A stretch of 5,975 nt of DNA from Bacteroidota bacterium (GTDB lineage Bacteria; Pseudomonadota; Alphaproteobacteria; Puniceispirillales; Puniceispirillaceae). The stretch covers positions 1 through 5,975 of the forward strand of contig JAACDV010000104.1 in assembly GCA_009936825.1 (NCBI GenBank), in the 5' to 3' direction. Under the pieces are notes generated by a model. It searched no databases. It worked only from the letters and a program-made list of their open reading frames with translations, and had not been told where the DNA came from. The position numbers and the translations under genes are program-made. Shown here in pieces: positions 1-5,975 of the stretch; within the stretch, counting starts at the first letter, position 1, and the number at the start of each line of letters is the position of its first letter.

Positions 1-39
1 GCTGGAAAACATCCCACTGGAAAACATCCCACTGGAAAA
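1..39. repeat. 15-bp tandem repeat, about 2.6 copies, in frame with the ABC ATPase
   Basis: Units lie at 1-15 and 16-30 and differ only at the first base (g/a). A partial third copy covers 31-39. The unit is (g/a)ctggaaaacatccc. It is a multiple of three and stays in the ATPase frame, encoding a Gly-Lys-His-Pro-Thr pentapeptide repeat just before the first beta strand of NBD1. The array may continue left of the window. It could be a slippage-prone N-terminal tail or, if translation really began at 73, a leader sequence. Confidence 0.85.
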
Positions 40-1854
40 GGGACACCAATTGCGGAATTCCAGAATTTACGGGTGGAATTTGAAACCAAGGACGGCACGG
101 TCGTTGGGGTGGAAGATGTCTCATTTTCTATCAGACCAAAGGAAACCGTCTGTATTGTCGGCGAAACCGGATCGGGCACATCCGTATCCTCGCTGTCGAT
201 GATGCGTCTGGTTGAATTCGGCGGCGGTAAACTTGCAGCTGGAAAACTGATGTTTGACCGCAAAGTTGACGGCCTGATCGACGTAACAAAGGCCGATCAA
301 TCCTTGATGCGCTCGATTCGCGGCAATGAAATCGGGATGATTTTTCAGGAACCGATGACCGCGCTCAATCCGGTCTTCACCGTTGGCCGTCAATTAAGTG
401 AGGGGCTGCGCGTTCATAAAGGGATGAGCAACAAGCAGGCCAAGGCTGAAGCGGTTGCGCTGCTGCGCAAAGTACGCATCCCTGAACCTGCACGGCGGCT
501 GGACCAATATCCGCACGAACTTTCCGGCGGTATGCGCCAGCGTGTTGTGATCGCAATGGCATTAGCGTGTGAGCCGCGCCTGCTGATCGCCGATGAGCCA
601 ACCACTGCGCTTGACGTGACAATTCAGGCCGAAATTCTGTCGCTGATTGATAGTCTGAAACAGGAAACCGGTGCGGCTGTAATGTTTATTACCCACGATA
701 TGTCGGTTGTGGCCCAGATGGCGGACCGGGTTGTGGTGATGTATCGCGGTAATATGGTTGAAGAAGGCACCGTTGACGAGATTTTCTACAACCCCCAGCA
801 TGATTACACCAAGGCCCTGCTTGCAGCGGTGCCAAAGCTTGGCGAGATGAGCGGCACCACCCTTCCCGAACCAATGCGGCTGGTTGGCAGTAAAGACCAG
901 AATGTTGATCCCATCAAAGGAAGCGACGAGATTCTTCTCGACGTTAAAAATCTGGTCACCCAGTTCCCGATGAAAACGGGGTTGCTGCGCCGGACGACCG
1001 CCAATGTCCACGCGGTTGAAGATGTGTCCTTTACCTTAATGAAGGGGCGAACATTATCGTTGGTGGGCGAATCCGGATGCGGCAAATCAACTGTCGGGCG
1101 CTCACTTTTACGCCTTGTTGAACCAAAATCCGGAGCGATCCAGATTAACGGGGAGGATGTGATCGCAATGGACCGCGAGCAACTTCGAGAAGCCCGCCGC
1201 CATATGCAGATGGTGTTTCAGGACCCGTTCGCCTCGCTTGACCCGCAGATGGCACTCATCGATCAGGTTGCCGAGCCAATGCGCAACTACAAAACGCATC
1301 AGGGCCAAGATCTTATCAAGCGCGTTGAAATGCTGTTTGACCGCGTAGAACTGCCGCGAAGCTTTCTGCGCCGGTTCCCGCATGAATTATCCGGCGGCCA
1401 GCGCCAACGTATCGCCATTGCCCGCGCGCTTGCCCTCAATCCAAAGCTGATCATTGCTGACGAAGCTGTCAGCGCGCTGGATGTGTCGGTGCAGGCGCAA
1501 GTGTTGAACCTGATGATGGAATTGCAAGCCGAACTTGGCCTATCATTTTTGTTCATCAGCCATGATATGGCCGTGGTTGAGCGCGTCAGCCACGATGTCG
1601 GGGTGATGTATCTTGGACGAATTGTTGAAATGGGACCACGGCATAAAGTATTTGAAAACCCCCAGCATCCTTACACTCAGGCGCTTATGAAGGCCGTTCC
1701 GATTGCCGATCCAAGAAAGCGCAAAATCGAAAAAGATCTGAATTTCAAGCCGATTCCCTCACCGCTTCACGGCATTGACTACCAGCCTGAACCATCCGTC
1801 TATCGAGAAGTTTCGGACAAGCATTTTATTTTGACAACCGACAGTGGGTACTAA
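1..1854 (+). CDS. Dipeptide/oligopeptide ABC transporter ATP-binding protein, two fused NBDs (DppD-DppF-like), 5'-partial
   Basis: Cytoplasmic ATPase expected to power a peptide/nickel-type ABC importer; two nucleotide-binding domains are fused in one chain, as in GsiA-like proteins. Numbering from the GTG at 73: NBD1 has a Walker A-like GETGSGTS (30-37), Q-loop Gln92, LSGGM (150-154), Walker B ending Asp174-Glu175 and H-loop His208. NBD2 has GESGCGKST (332-340), Gln383, LSGGQ (439-443), Asp463-Glu464 and His498. Each NBD is followed by the NPQHxYTxALxxAVP segment typical of oligopeptide transporter ATPases. NBD1 carries Thr36 where the nucleotide-binding Lys should be; NBD2 is canonical. The frame is open to the left edge, and the residues before GTG-73 (IAEFQNLRV) match the family's first beta strand. 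No Shine-Dalgarno precedes that GTG, so the true start probably lies outside the window. It is followed 2 nt later by an ArgE-like gene. Family is certain; substrate is unknown. Confidence 0.93.
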   Translation, partial: AGKHPTGKHPTGKGTPIAEFQNLRVEFETKDGTVVGVEDVSFSIRPKETVCIVGETGSGTSVSSLSMMRLVEFGGGKLAAGKLMFDRKVDGLIDVTKADQSLMRSIRGNEIGMIFQEPMTALNPVFTVGRQLSEGLRVHKGMSNKQAKAEAVALLRKVRIPEPARRLDQYPHELSGGMRQRVVIAMALACEPRLLIADEPTTALDVTIQAEILSLIDSLKQETGAAVMFITHDMSVVAQMADRVVVMYRGNMVEEGTVDEIFYNPQHDYTKALLAAVPKLGEMSGTTLPEPMRLVGSKDQNVDPIKGSDEILLDVKNLVTQFPMKTGLLRRTTANVHAVEDVSFTLMKGRTLSLVGESGCGKSTVGRSLLRLVEPKSGAIQINGEDVIAMDREQLREARRHMQMVFQDPFASLDPQMALIDQVAEPMRNYKTHQGQDLIKRVEMLFDRVELPRSFLRRFPHELSGGQRQRIAIARALALNPKLIIADEAVSALDVSVQAQVLNLMMELQAELGLSFLFISHDMAVVERVSHDVGVMYLGRIVEMGPRHKVFENPQHPYTQALMKAVPIADPRKRKIEKDLNFKPIPSPLHGIDYQPEPSVYREVSDKHFILTTDSGY

Positions 1855-1856
1855 TT

Positions 1857-3020
1857 ATGAGTTCTGCGCATCTCTCCCCTCTTGAGCTAATGACAAAGCT
1901 CATTTCGTTTCCAACGGTCAGCCGCGACAGCAACCTGCCGCTGATTGACTGGGTTGAGGAATATCTCGAACAGCACGGCATCAAGGCACACCGTCATTAC
2001 GATGAAACCCGTCAGAAAGCCTCGCTTTTTGCGCATGTCGGTCCCGAAGAAGAAGGCGGCATCGTGCTGTCGGGACATACCGATGTTGTGCCGGTGGATG
2101 GCCAGCCGTGGGATACCGACCCGTGGACCGTTACCGAGACCGGTGGGCGTTATTATGGGCGCGGCACCTGCGATATGAAAGGCTTTGACGCGCTGGCGCT
2201 ATGGGCGTTGATTGAGGGCAGCAAGCGTGACCTTAGCCGCCCGCTGCAATTGGCGCTGAGCTATGATGAAGAGGTCGGCTGTCTTGGCGCCCCACCAATG
2301 ATTGACCGCATGCTGGAGGTTTTGCCAAAGGCCAGCGCGGTCATCGTAGGGGAGCCGTCAATGATGGAAGCTGTAACCGCGCATAAGGGCGGGCTGGGTC
2401 TGCAAACTCATATTCGCGGCTTTGAAGTGCATTCATCGCTGATTCACACCGGCGTCAGCGCCATTATGTCGGGTGCCAAGTTGATCGAATGGGCCAATCA
2501 GCAAAATGCCAAGAATCAGGCAGCCGAGCCGTCCGCCATCGCCGCCATGTTCGACCCGCCTTTTACGTCGGCGCATGTTGGCGTCATCGAAGGCGGAACC
2601 GCTGGAAATATTACCGCCAAAGATTGCCATTTCAGCACTGATTTCCGCGTTCTTCCCGATGAAGATCAGGACGAATGGACCGCACGCTATGAAGCAAAAG
2701 TGCGGGAAGTCGAAGCTGAGATGCAGGCAATCCGGCCTGAAACTGGCATTGATATCTCCCGCAGCTTTTTTGTTCCGGGGCTAAAGCCGGAAAATATGGG
2801 TGAGGCAGAAACCATCGTGCGCCAGATTACCGGCGACAATGCCGAACATGTTGTCTCATACGGCACCGAGGCAGGCCAATTCCAGGAGCGCGGATATTCT
2901 GCTGTGATCTGCGGGCCGGGCGATATTGCGCAGGCCCATCAACCCAATGAATTTATTGAGATTTCTCAGTTTAATTCAGGACATTCATTTCTGCAAAAAA
3001 TGCTGGGAACTATGGATTAG
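1857..3020 (+). CDS. argE: Acetylornithine deacetylase-like M20 metallopeptidase (ArgE family)
   Basis: Predicted cytoplasmic zinc-dependent amidohydrolase; ArgE removes the acetyl group from N2-acetylornithine to give ornithine. The 387-residue length fits the family. Visible M20 motifs: SGHTD (72-76, metal His74 and supporting Asp76), GRGTCDMKG (101-109, bridging Asp106), DEE (137-139, general base Glu138 and metal Glu139), GEP (165-167, Glu166), VHSS in the dimerisation domain (His192), GTEAG (336-340) and AHQPNE (360-365, metal His361). The GTEAG and CGPG...AHQPNE ending favours ArgE over DapE or carboxypeptidase G2. The ATG lies 2 nt after the ABC ATPase stop, with only a weak G-rich stretch upstream, so translational coupling is likely. 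Many alphaproteobacteria make ornithine with ArgJ. An ArgE paralogue beside a peptide transporter may therefore act on imported acyl-amino acids or dipeptides; this is inference. Family call is firm, substrate uncertain. Confidence 0.9.
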   Translation: MSSAHLSPLELMTKLISFPTVSRDSNLPLIDWVEEYLEQHGIKAHRHYDETRQKASLFAHVGPEEEGGIVLSGHTDVVPVDGQPWDTDPWTVTETGGRYYGRGTCDMKGFDALALWALIEGSKRDLSRPLQLALSYDEEVGCLGAPPMIDRMLEVLPKASAVIVGEPSMMEAVTAHKGGLGLQTHIRGFEVHSSLIHTGVSAIMSGAKLIEWANQQNAKNQAAEPSAIAAMFDPPFTSAHVGVIEGGTAGNITAKDCHFSTDFRVLPDEDQDEWTARYEAKVREVEAEMQAIRPETGIDISRSFFVPGLKPENMGEAETIVRQITGDNAEHVVSYGTEAGQFQERGYSAVICGPGDIAQAHQPNEFIEISQFNSGHSFLQKMLGTMD

Positions 3021-3053
3021 CCCTCCTATCCACGTTTAGCCCTAATATCCACG
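3017..3053. repeat. Imperfect 18-bp direct repeat at the convergent gene junction
   Basis: Copies at 3017-3034 and 3036-3053 share ttagccct and tatccacg and differ only in the two central bases (cc versus aa), so 16 of 18 positions match with a period of 19. The first copy contains the TAG stop of the argE-like gene (3018-3020). The second contains, on the minus strand, the TAG stop of pdeM (3042-3044). The 21-nt gap between the two genes lies entirely within the repeat. No stem followed by a T-run is present, so I do not call it a terminator. Confidence 0.75.
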
Positions 3054-3737
3054 ACGTGATCGCGTTTGAGGGGGACAGCCTTTTGGCGCGGCAAACACAC
3101 CGTCAGTGCCCAGAAGATAGAGCTGGGTATCCTGGCCATGAAGCAGGCTGAGCGCCGAATCACTGCAATCCAGCCCCCCGGTCAGCGCGCCAAAGGCCGG
3201 CAACACCAGCTTTGTCCGGGTTTTCACAAAACAGGGCCGCCGAAGCCGCGTTCCCCGATGGCTGATCACCGCTGCGGGATGAAAATGCGCGCTGATTTCC
3301 GGGCTGGCCTCGCCCTTATCCATGATATGGCGCAAAACAATCCCGGCGCGATCATGTTGACCGCTTCCAAAATGCCCGGGGGGTACGAAATGCTGATCAT
3401 GATTGCCCTCAATCCAGATCGGTGAAAGCGGCGCTAGAATGTCTGTCAGCCGCGCCTGATCAGCAGCCTGCATCCGCCCCCATGCCGCGCCATCATGAAA
3501 AATATCACCAAGGAGTATCAGCTGCCGTGGGGCAAATTCGGTGACGGTGCCAGCCAGCCTGTCTAATGTCTGCACCGTATCATAGGGCGGCAGAAACTGG
3601 CCTGACGCATGATAGCTGGACGCTTTTTCAAGATGCAAATCGCCGACAATAAGGCTTGCCTCCGCCTGCCAGAACATCGCGCCCGACGGATGTAAATCAA
3701 ACCGGTGACCGGCGAAATCAATGGATAGATTCGACAT
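3042..3737 (-). CDS. pdeM: Ligase-associated DNA damage response metallophosphoesterase PdeM
   Basis: Calcineurin-like phosphoesterase of the PdeM family, a predicted endonuclease/phosphodiesterase acting with an ATP-dependent DNA ligase, a helicase and an exonuclease in DNA repair. From the chosen start (231 residues) the two-metal site is visible: DLH (Asp33, His35), GD (Asp78), GNHD (Asn112, His113, Asp114), and AHFHP (His151, His153) where the family usually has GHxHP. The LVLPAFGALTGG stretch is characteristic of PdeM. The 5' end overlaps the helicase gene by 20 nt, indicating a coupled operon. The start is ambiguous: an ATG at 3782 would add 15 residues and has a GAGG 6 nt upstream, but those residues do not resemble the family N-terminus. 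The ATG at 3737 gives the usual short lead-in to the HPSGAMFW segment, though its nearest GAGG-type site is about 15 nt away. Family is confident; start is moderate. Confidence 0.88.
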   Translation of the reverse strand: MSNLSIDFAGHRFDLHPSGAMFWQAEASLIVGDLHLEKASSYHASGQFLPPYDTVQTLDRLAGTVTEFAPRQLILLGDIFHDGAAWGRMQAADQARLTDILAPLSPIWIEGNHDQHFVPPGHFGSGQHDRAGIVLRHIMDKGEASPEISAHFHPAAVISHRGTRLRRPCFVKTRTKLVLPAFGALTGGLDCSDSALSLLHGQDTQLYLLGTDGVFAAPKGCPPQTRSRRGY

Positions 3738-5975
3738 TGGCAGCGCGAATAATTTCCTCTTCAAGATCGCGAAGCAAATCATCCCCGACCTCGTTTTTAA
3801 CGGTATTTTCCCGGCTGATCTGCATAACCAACGGCACCGCCATCGGTGATATCATGTCCAGCCTTCTGACAGTGATATTTTCAGTGATTTCGGTGAGCGT
3901 ATCCGCCAGTCGTCCGGCGTCAATCAGCCCCTGCATCGCATCACGGCGAACCGCTTGCAACAAAATATGGTCGGGCTCATGACGTCGCAAAACATCATAA
4001 ATCAGGTCCGAGCTGAATAACACCTGCCGCCCGGTTTTTACCTGCCCGGGATGCCTGCGTTCGACCAGTCCGGAGATGATCGCCGCATCACGAAACAGAC
4101 GTTTTAGAAGCGGTGTGTCCTGCAGCCATTCTTCAAATTCATCAACCATGATATCGGTATTCAACAAATCCTCGATATTTTCGGGCGGTTTTAAGGACCA
4201 GACCGCCAGCGCATAATCGGTCATTGAAAAACCAAGCGGGCGCAATCCGGCGCGTTTCATCCGGCGCAACAATAAAAAGCCAAGCGTCTGATTGGCATTT
4301 CGCCCGGCAAAGCTATAAAACACGGTATAGTGGCGCTTGCGGTGCGTGAATATTTCCACCAGCGATGTTTTCTGGTCAGGTAGCGCCGAGCGGCCGCGTT
4401 GCAGGGCCAGCCAGTCCCCTATCTGTTCTGGCAGCGCGGACCAGCCGTCCTGATCACCAATCAGATGGCGCACTGCATTGGACAGGCTGGTCGTCATCGG
4501 CAACCGCCCGCCCCCATAGCTTGGGATTTGCGGCTCGGATGCGCGACTTTTCCGAACCATCACTGCGGCGTCTTTAATGCCCTCAAAGGCCAGCACCTGC
4601 CCGCCAAACAAAAAGCTATCACCGGGCGATAAATTGACGATGAAATTTTCCTCAATGTTTCCCAAAGTCCGGTTGCGAAGTTTTACCTTCAGCATCGGTG
4701 ATTCAACGATCGTGCCGATATTCATCCGGTATTGCCGTGCCATGCGCGCATCGCGAAGGGCAATACGGCCATCATCCAACTGCTGCAGGCGGTTATATTG
4801 CGGGTAGGCCTGAAGCGCATATCCGCCGTTCGTCACGAACCCGACAATGGCATCGAACTGCGCCCGCGTCAGATCATTATAAGGGGCAGCCGTAATAATT
4901 TCTGCAAACACCGCATCGGGGTCGAACGGCCCACTGCTGGCAATGCCAAACACATGCTGCGCCAACACATCATAGCCGCCGCGCCGAAAGGCAGCGCCGT
5001 CCATCTGGCCCTTGGCAATCTCAATCTTGGCGGCGATAGATTCCAGATATTCGAACCGGTTGGTTGGCACCAGAATGGCGCGGCTAGGCTCATTCAACCG
5101 GTGATTAGCGCGCCCGACGCGTTGCAAAAGGCGGCTAATGCCTTTGGGAGCGCCGACCTGAACCACCAGATCCACATCTGCCCAATCCAATCCCAGATCA
5201 AGCGAACTGGTGGCGACAACACAGTCAAGACTGCCAGCGGCCATGCGCGCTTCAACCTTGCGGCGAAGCTCACGCTCCAATGATCCGTGATGGACCGCGA
5301 TGCGCAGGTTTTTCTCATTCAACTGCCACAAACGCTGAAAGACAAATTCAGCCTGCGCGCGCGTATTCACAAACACCACACTCATTCGCGCACTTGCAAT
5401 TTCGGCATATACATCATCCAGCGCGTGACGCGCCATATGCCCCGACCAGGGAATACGGTTTTTGGTTTGTAGAATATCAATCTGCGGTAAGGCGGCTTGC
5501 GGTGCGCGCACCATCCTTGCGTTGTCCCGGCATAGCCAGCCAAACGCCTGACTGGGATCTTCAATCGTCGCTGACAGACCAATGCGCACCGCCGCCGGGG
5601 CCACCGCCGCAAGACGCGCAAGATTAAGGCTGAGAAGATCGCCGCGCTTATTGTCACAAAAGGAATGAAGCTCATCAATAATGACAAAGCGAAGGTCGGA
5701 GAAATATTCCTCCGCATCTTCATAAGACAATAACAGCGCCAGCGATTCCGGCGTTGTCATCAAAAAATCCGGGGGCTTTATCTTCTGGCGCTGGCGGCGT
5801 GAGGCCGGAGTATCACCGGTCCGCGTCTCAAAAGTAACGGCAAGGTCCAATGCCTCAACCGGGGCGGCGATATTGCGATGCACGTCAACCGCCAACGCCT
5901 TCAACGGCGAGATGTATAGCGTGTGAAGCTTGCCGCTGGATTTGCGGGCCTCGATATCTAGAAAACACGGCAAGA
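3718..5975 (-). CDS. Ligase-associated Lhr-like DEXH box DNA helicase, 5'-partial
   Basis: Superfamily 2 ATP-dependent helicase of the Lhr group, the version encoded beside an ATP-dependent DNA ligase and PdeM. About 751 residues are visible; numbering starts at the TTG codon at 5973, which is not the true start because the frame runs off the right edge. Motifs: Ia TLYISPLKALA (18-28), II DELH (100-103), III SAT (134-136), IV-region VVFVNTR (199-205), V VATSSLDLGLDW (253-264) and VI QRVGRA (284-289). A long C-terminal part (about 300-751) corresponds to the Lhr-type winged-helix and core domains. Motif I (Walker A, GKT) is absent only because it lies outside the window; related proteins are roughly 800-850 residues long, so perhaps 60-100 residues are missing. 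The stop overlaps the start of pdeM. The ligase and exonuclease genes are expected further upstream on this strand, beyond 5975. Direct biochemical role is inferred from family and context. Confidence 0.93.
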   Translation of the reverse strand, partial: LPCFLDIEARKSSGKLHTLYISPLKALAVDVHRNIAAPVEALDLAVTFETRTGDTPASRRQRQKIKPPDFLMTTPESLALLLSYEDAEEYFSDLRFVIIDELHSFCDNKRGDLLSLNLARLAAVAPAAVRIGLSATIEDPSQAFGWLCRDNARMVRAPQAALPQIDILQTKNRIPWSGHMARHALDDVYAEIASARMSVVFVNTRAQAEFVFQRLWQLNEKNLRIAVHHGSLERELRRKVEARMAAGSLDCVVATSSLDLGLDWADVDLVVQVGAPKGISRLLQRVGRANHRLNEPSRAILVPTNRFEYLESIAAKIEIAKGQMDGAAFRRGGYDVLAQHVFGIASSGPFDPDAVFAEIITAAPYNDLTRAQFDAIVGFVTNGGYALQAYPQYNRLQQLDDGRIALRDARMARQYRMNIGTIVESPMLKVKLRNRTLGNIEENFIVNLSPGDSFLFGGQVLAFEGIKDAAVMVRKSRASEPQIPSYGGGRLPMTTSLSNAVRHLIGDQDGWSALPEQIGDWLALQRGRSALPDQKTSLVEIFTHRKRHYTVFYSFAGRNANQTLGFLLLRRMKRAGLRPLGFSMTDYALAVWSLKPPENIEDLLNTDIMVDEFEEWLQDTPLLKRLFRDAAIISGLVERRHPGQVKTGRQVLFSSDLIYDVLRRHEPDHILLQAVRRDAMQGLIDAGRLADTLTEITENITVRRLDMISPMAVPLVMQISRENTVKNEVGDDLLRDLEEEIIRAANVESIH
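3789..3792 (-). promoter_or_regulatory. Possible Shine-Dalgarno for an alternative upstream pdeM start
   Basis: On the minus strand a GAGG lies 6 nt before an ATG at 3782-3780, which is in frame with pdeM and inside the helicase gene. If used, PdeM would gain 15 hydrophobic/basic residues (MICFAILKRKLFALP), and the overlap with the helicase gene would grow to 65 nt. A second purine stretch (GAGGAAA, 3759-3753) lies 15 nt before the ATG at 3737, which is longer than usual. The sequence alone does not settle which start is used. Confidence 0.35.

Noticed and set aside
1..39. CRISPR-like or phase-variation repeat array
   Set aside because: The units are 15 bp, contiguous and without spacers, and a multiple of three, so copy-number changes would not shift the frame.
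73..75. GTG as the start of the ABC ATPase
   Set aside because: It would delete the first beta strand, has no Shine-Dalgarno, and the upstream in-frame codons encode family-like sequence.
562..1011. 149-codon open frame on the - strand
   Set aside because: It is antisense to the NBD1 signature, Walker B and linker of the ABC ATPase, which are strongly conserved; no protein family is recognisable.
1441..1490. NBD2 Walker B region reads DEAVSALD rather than DEPVSALD
   Set aside because: Ala at this position occurs in peptide-type ABC ATPases, and the catalytic Glu is kept, so it is not a defect.
3049..3058. Short inverted repeat cacg-a-cgtg as a terminator
   Set aside because: It has a 4-bp stem with a 1-nt loop and no T-run, which is too small to act as an intrinsic terminator.
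3066..3425. 119-codon open frame on the + strand
   Set aside because: It is antisense to pdeM, including its GNHD and HFHP motifs; no family resemblance.
4732..5283. 183-codon open frame on the + strand
   Set aside because: It lies wholly antisense to the conserved helicase motif region, shows no recognisable domain, and its composition looks like a shadow of the opposite strand.
5971..5973. TTG as the start of the helicase
   Set aside because: The visible protein begins after the expected motif I, so the gene simply continues past the right edge.

Overview
The window looks like chromosomal DNA from an alphaproteobacterium of moderate GC content. Coding is very dense, with overlapping or nearly abutting genes. 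A fused two-domain peptide-type ABC ATPase sits next to an ArgE-like deacylase, and a 'ligase-associated' DNA-repair gene pair follows. A marine lineage such as SAR116 would fit, but that is a guess from gene style only; nothing in the window proves it.

Layout: two operon fragments converge near position 3020-3042. On the + strand (1-3020) lie the 3' part of a dipeptide/oligopeptide ABC transporter ATP-binding gene (DppD-DppF-like fusion, entering from the left edge) and, 2 nt later, an M20-family acetylornithine deacetylase-like gene. On the - strand (5975-3042) lie a DNA ligase-associated Lhr-like DEXH helicase, cut by the right edge, and a PdeM metallophosphoesterase overlapping its 3' end. 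No RNA gene, CRISPR array, insertion sequence or gene-free stretch longer than about 20 bases is visible.

How the genes may work together: the + strand pair plausibly imports small peptides or acylated amino acids and hydrolyses them in the cytoplasm. Permease and binding-protein genes would be expected to the left. The - strand pair belongs to a known four-gene DNA-repair neighbourhood (exonuclease, ATP-dependent ligase, helicase, phosphoesterase). The ligase and exonuclease would be expected just beyond the right edge.

I see no convincing new system. The observations most worth a second look are: the missing Walker A lysine (Thr instead) in the first ATPase domain, whose other motifs are intact; an in-frame 15-bp tandem repeat at the left edge, which probably encodes the ATPase N-terminus; and an 18-bp imperfect direct repeat that supplies the stop codons of both convergent genes.
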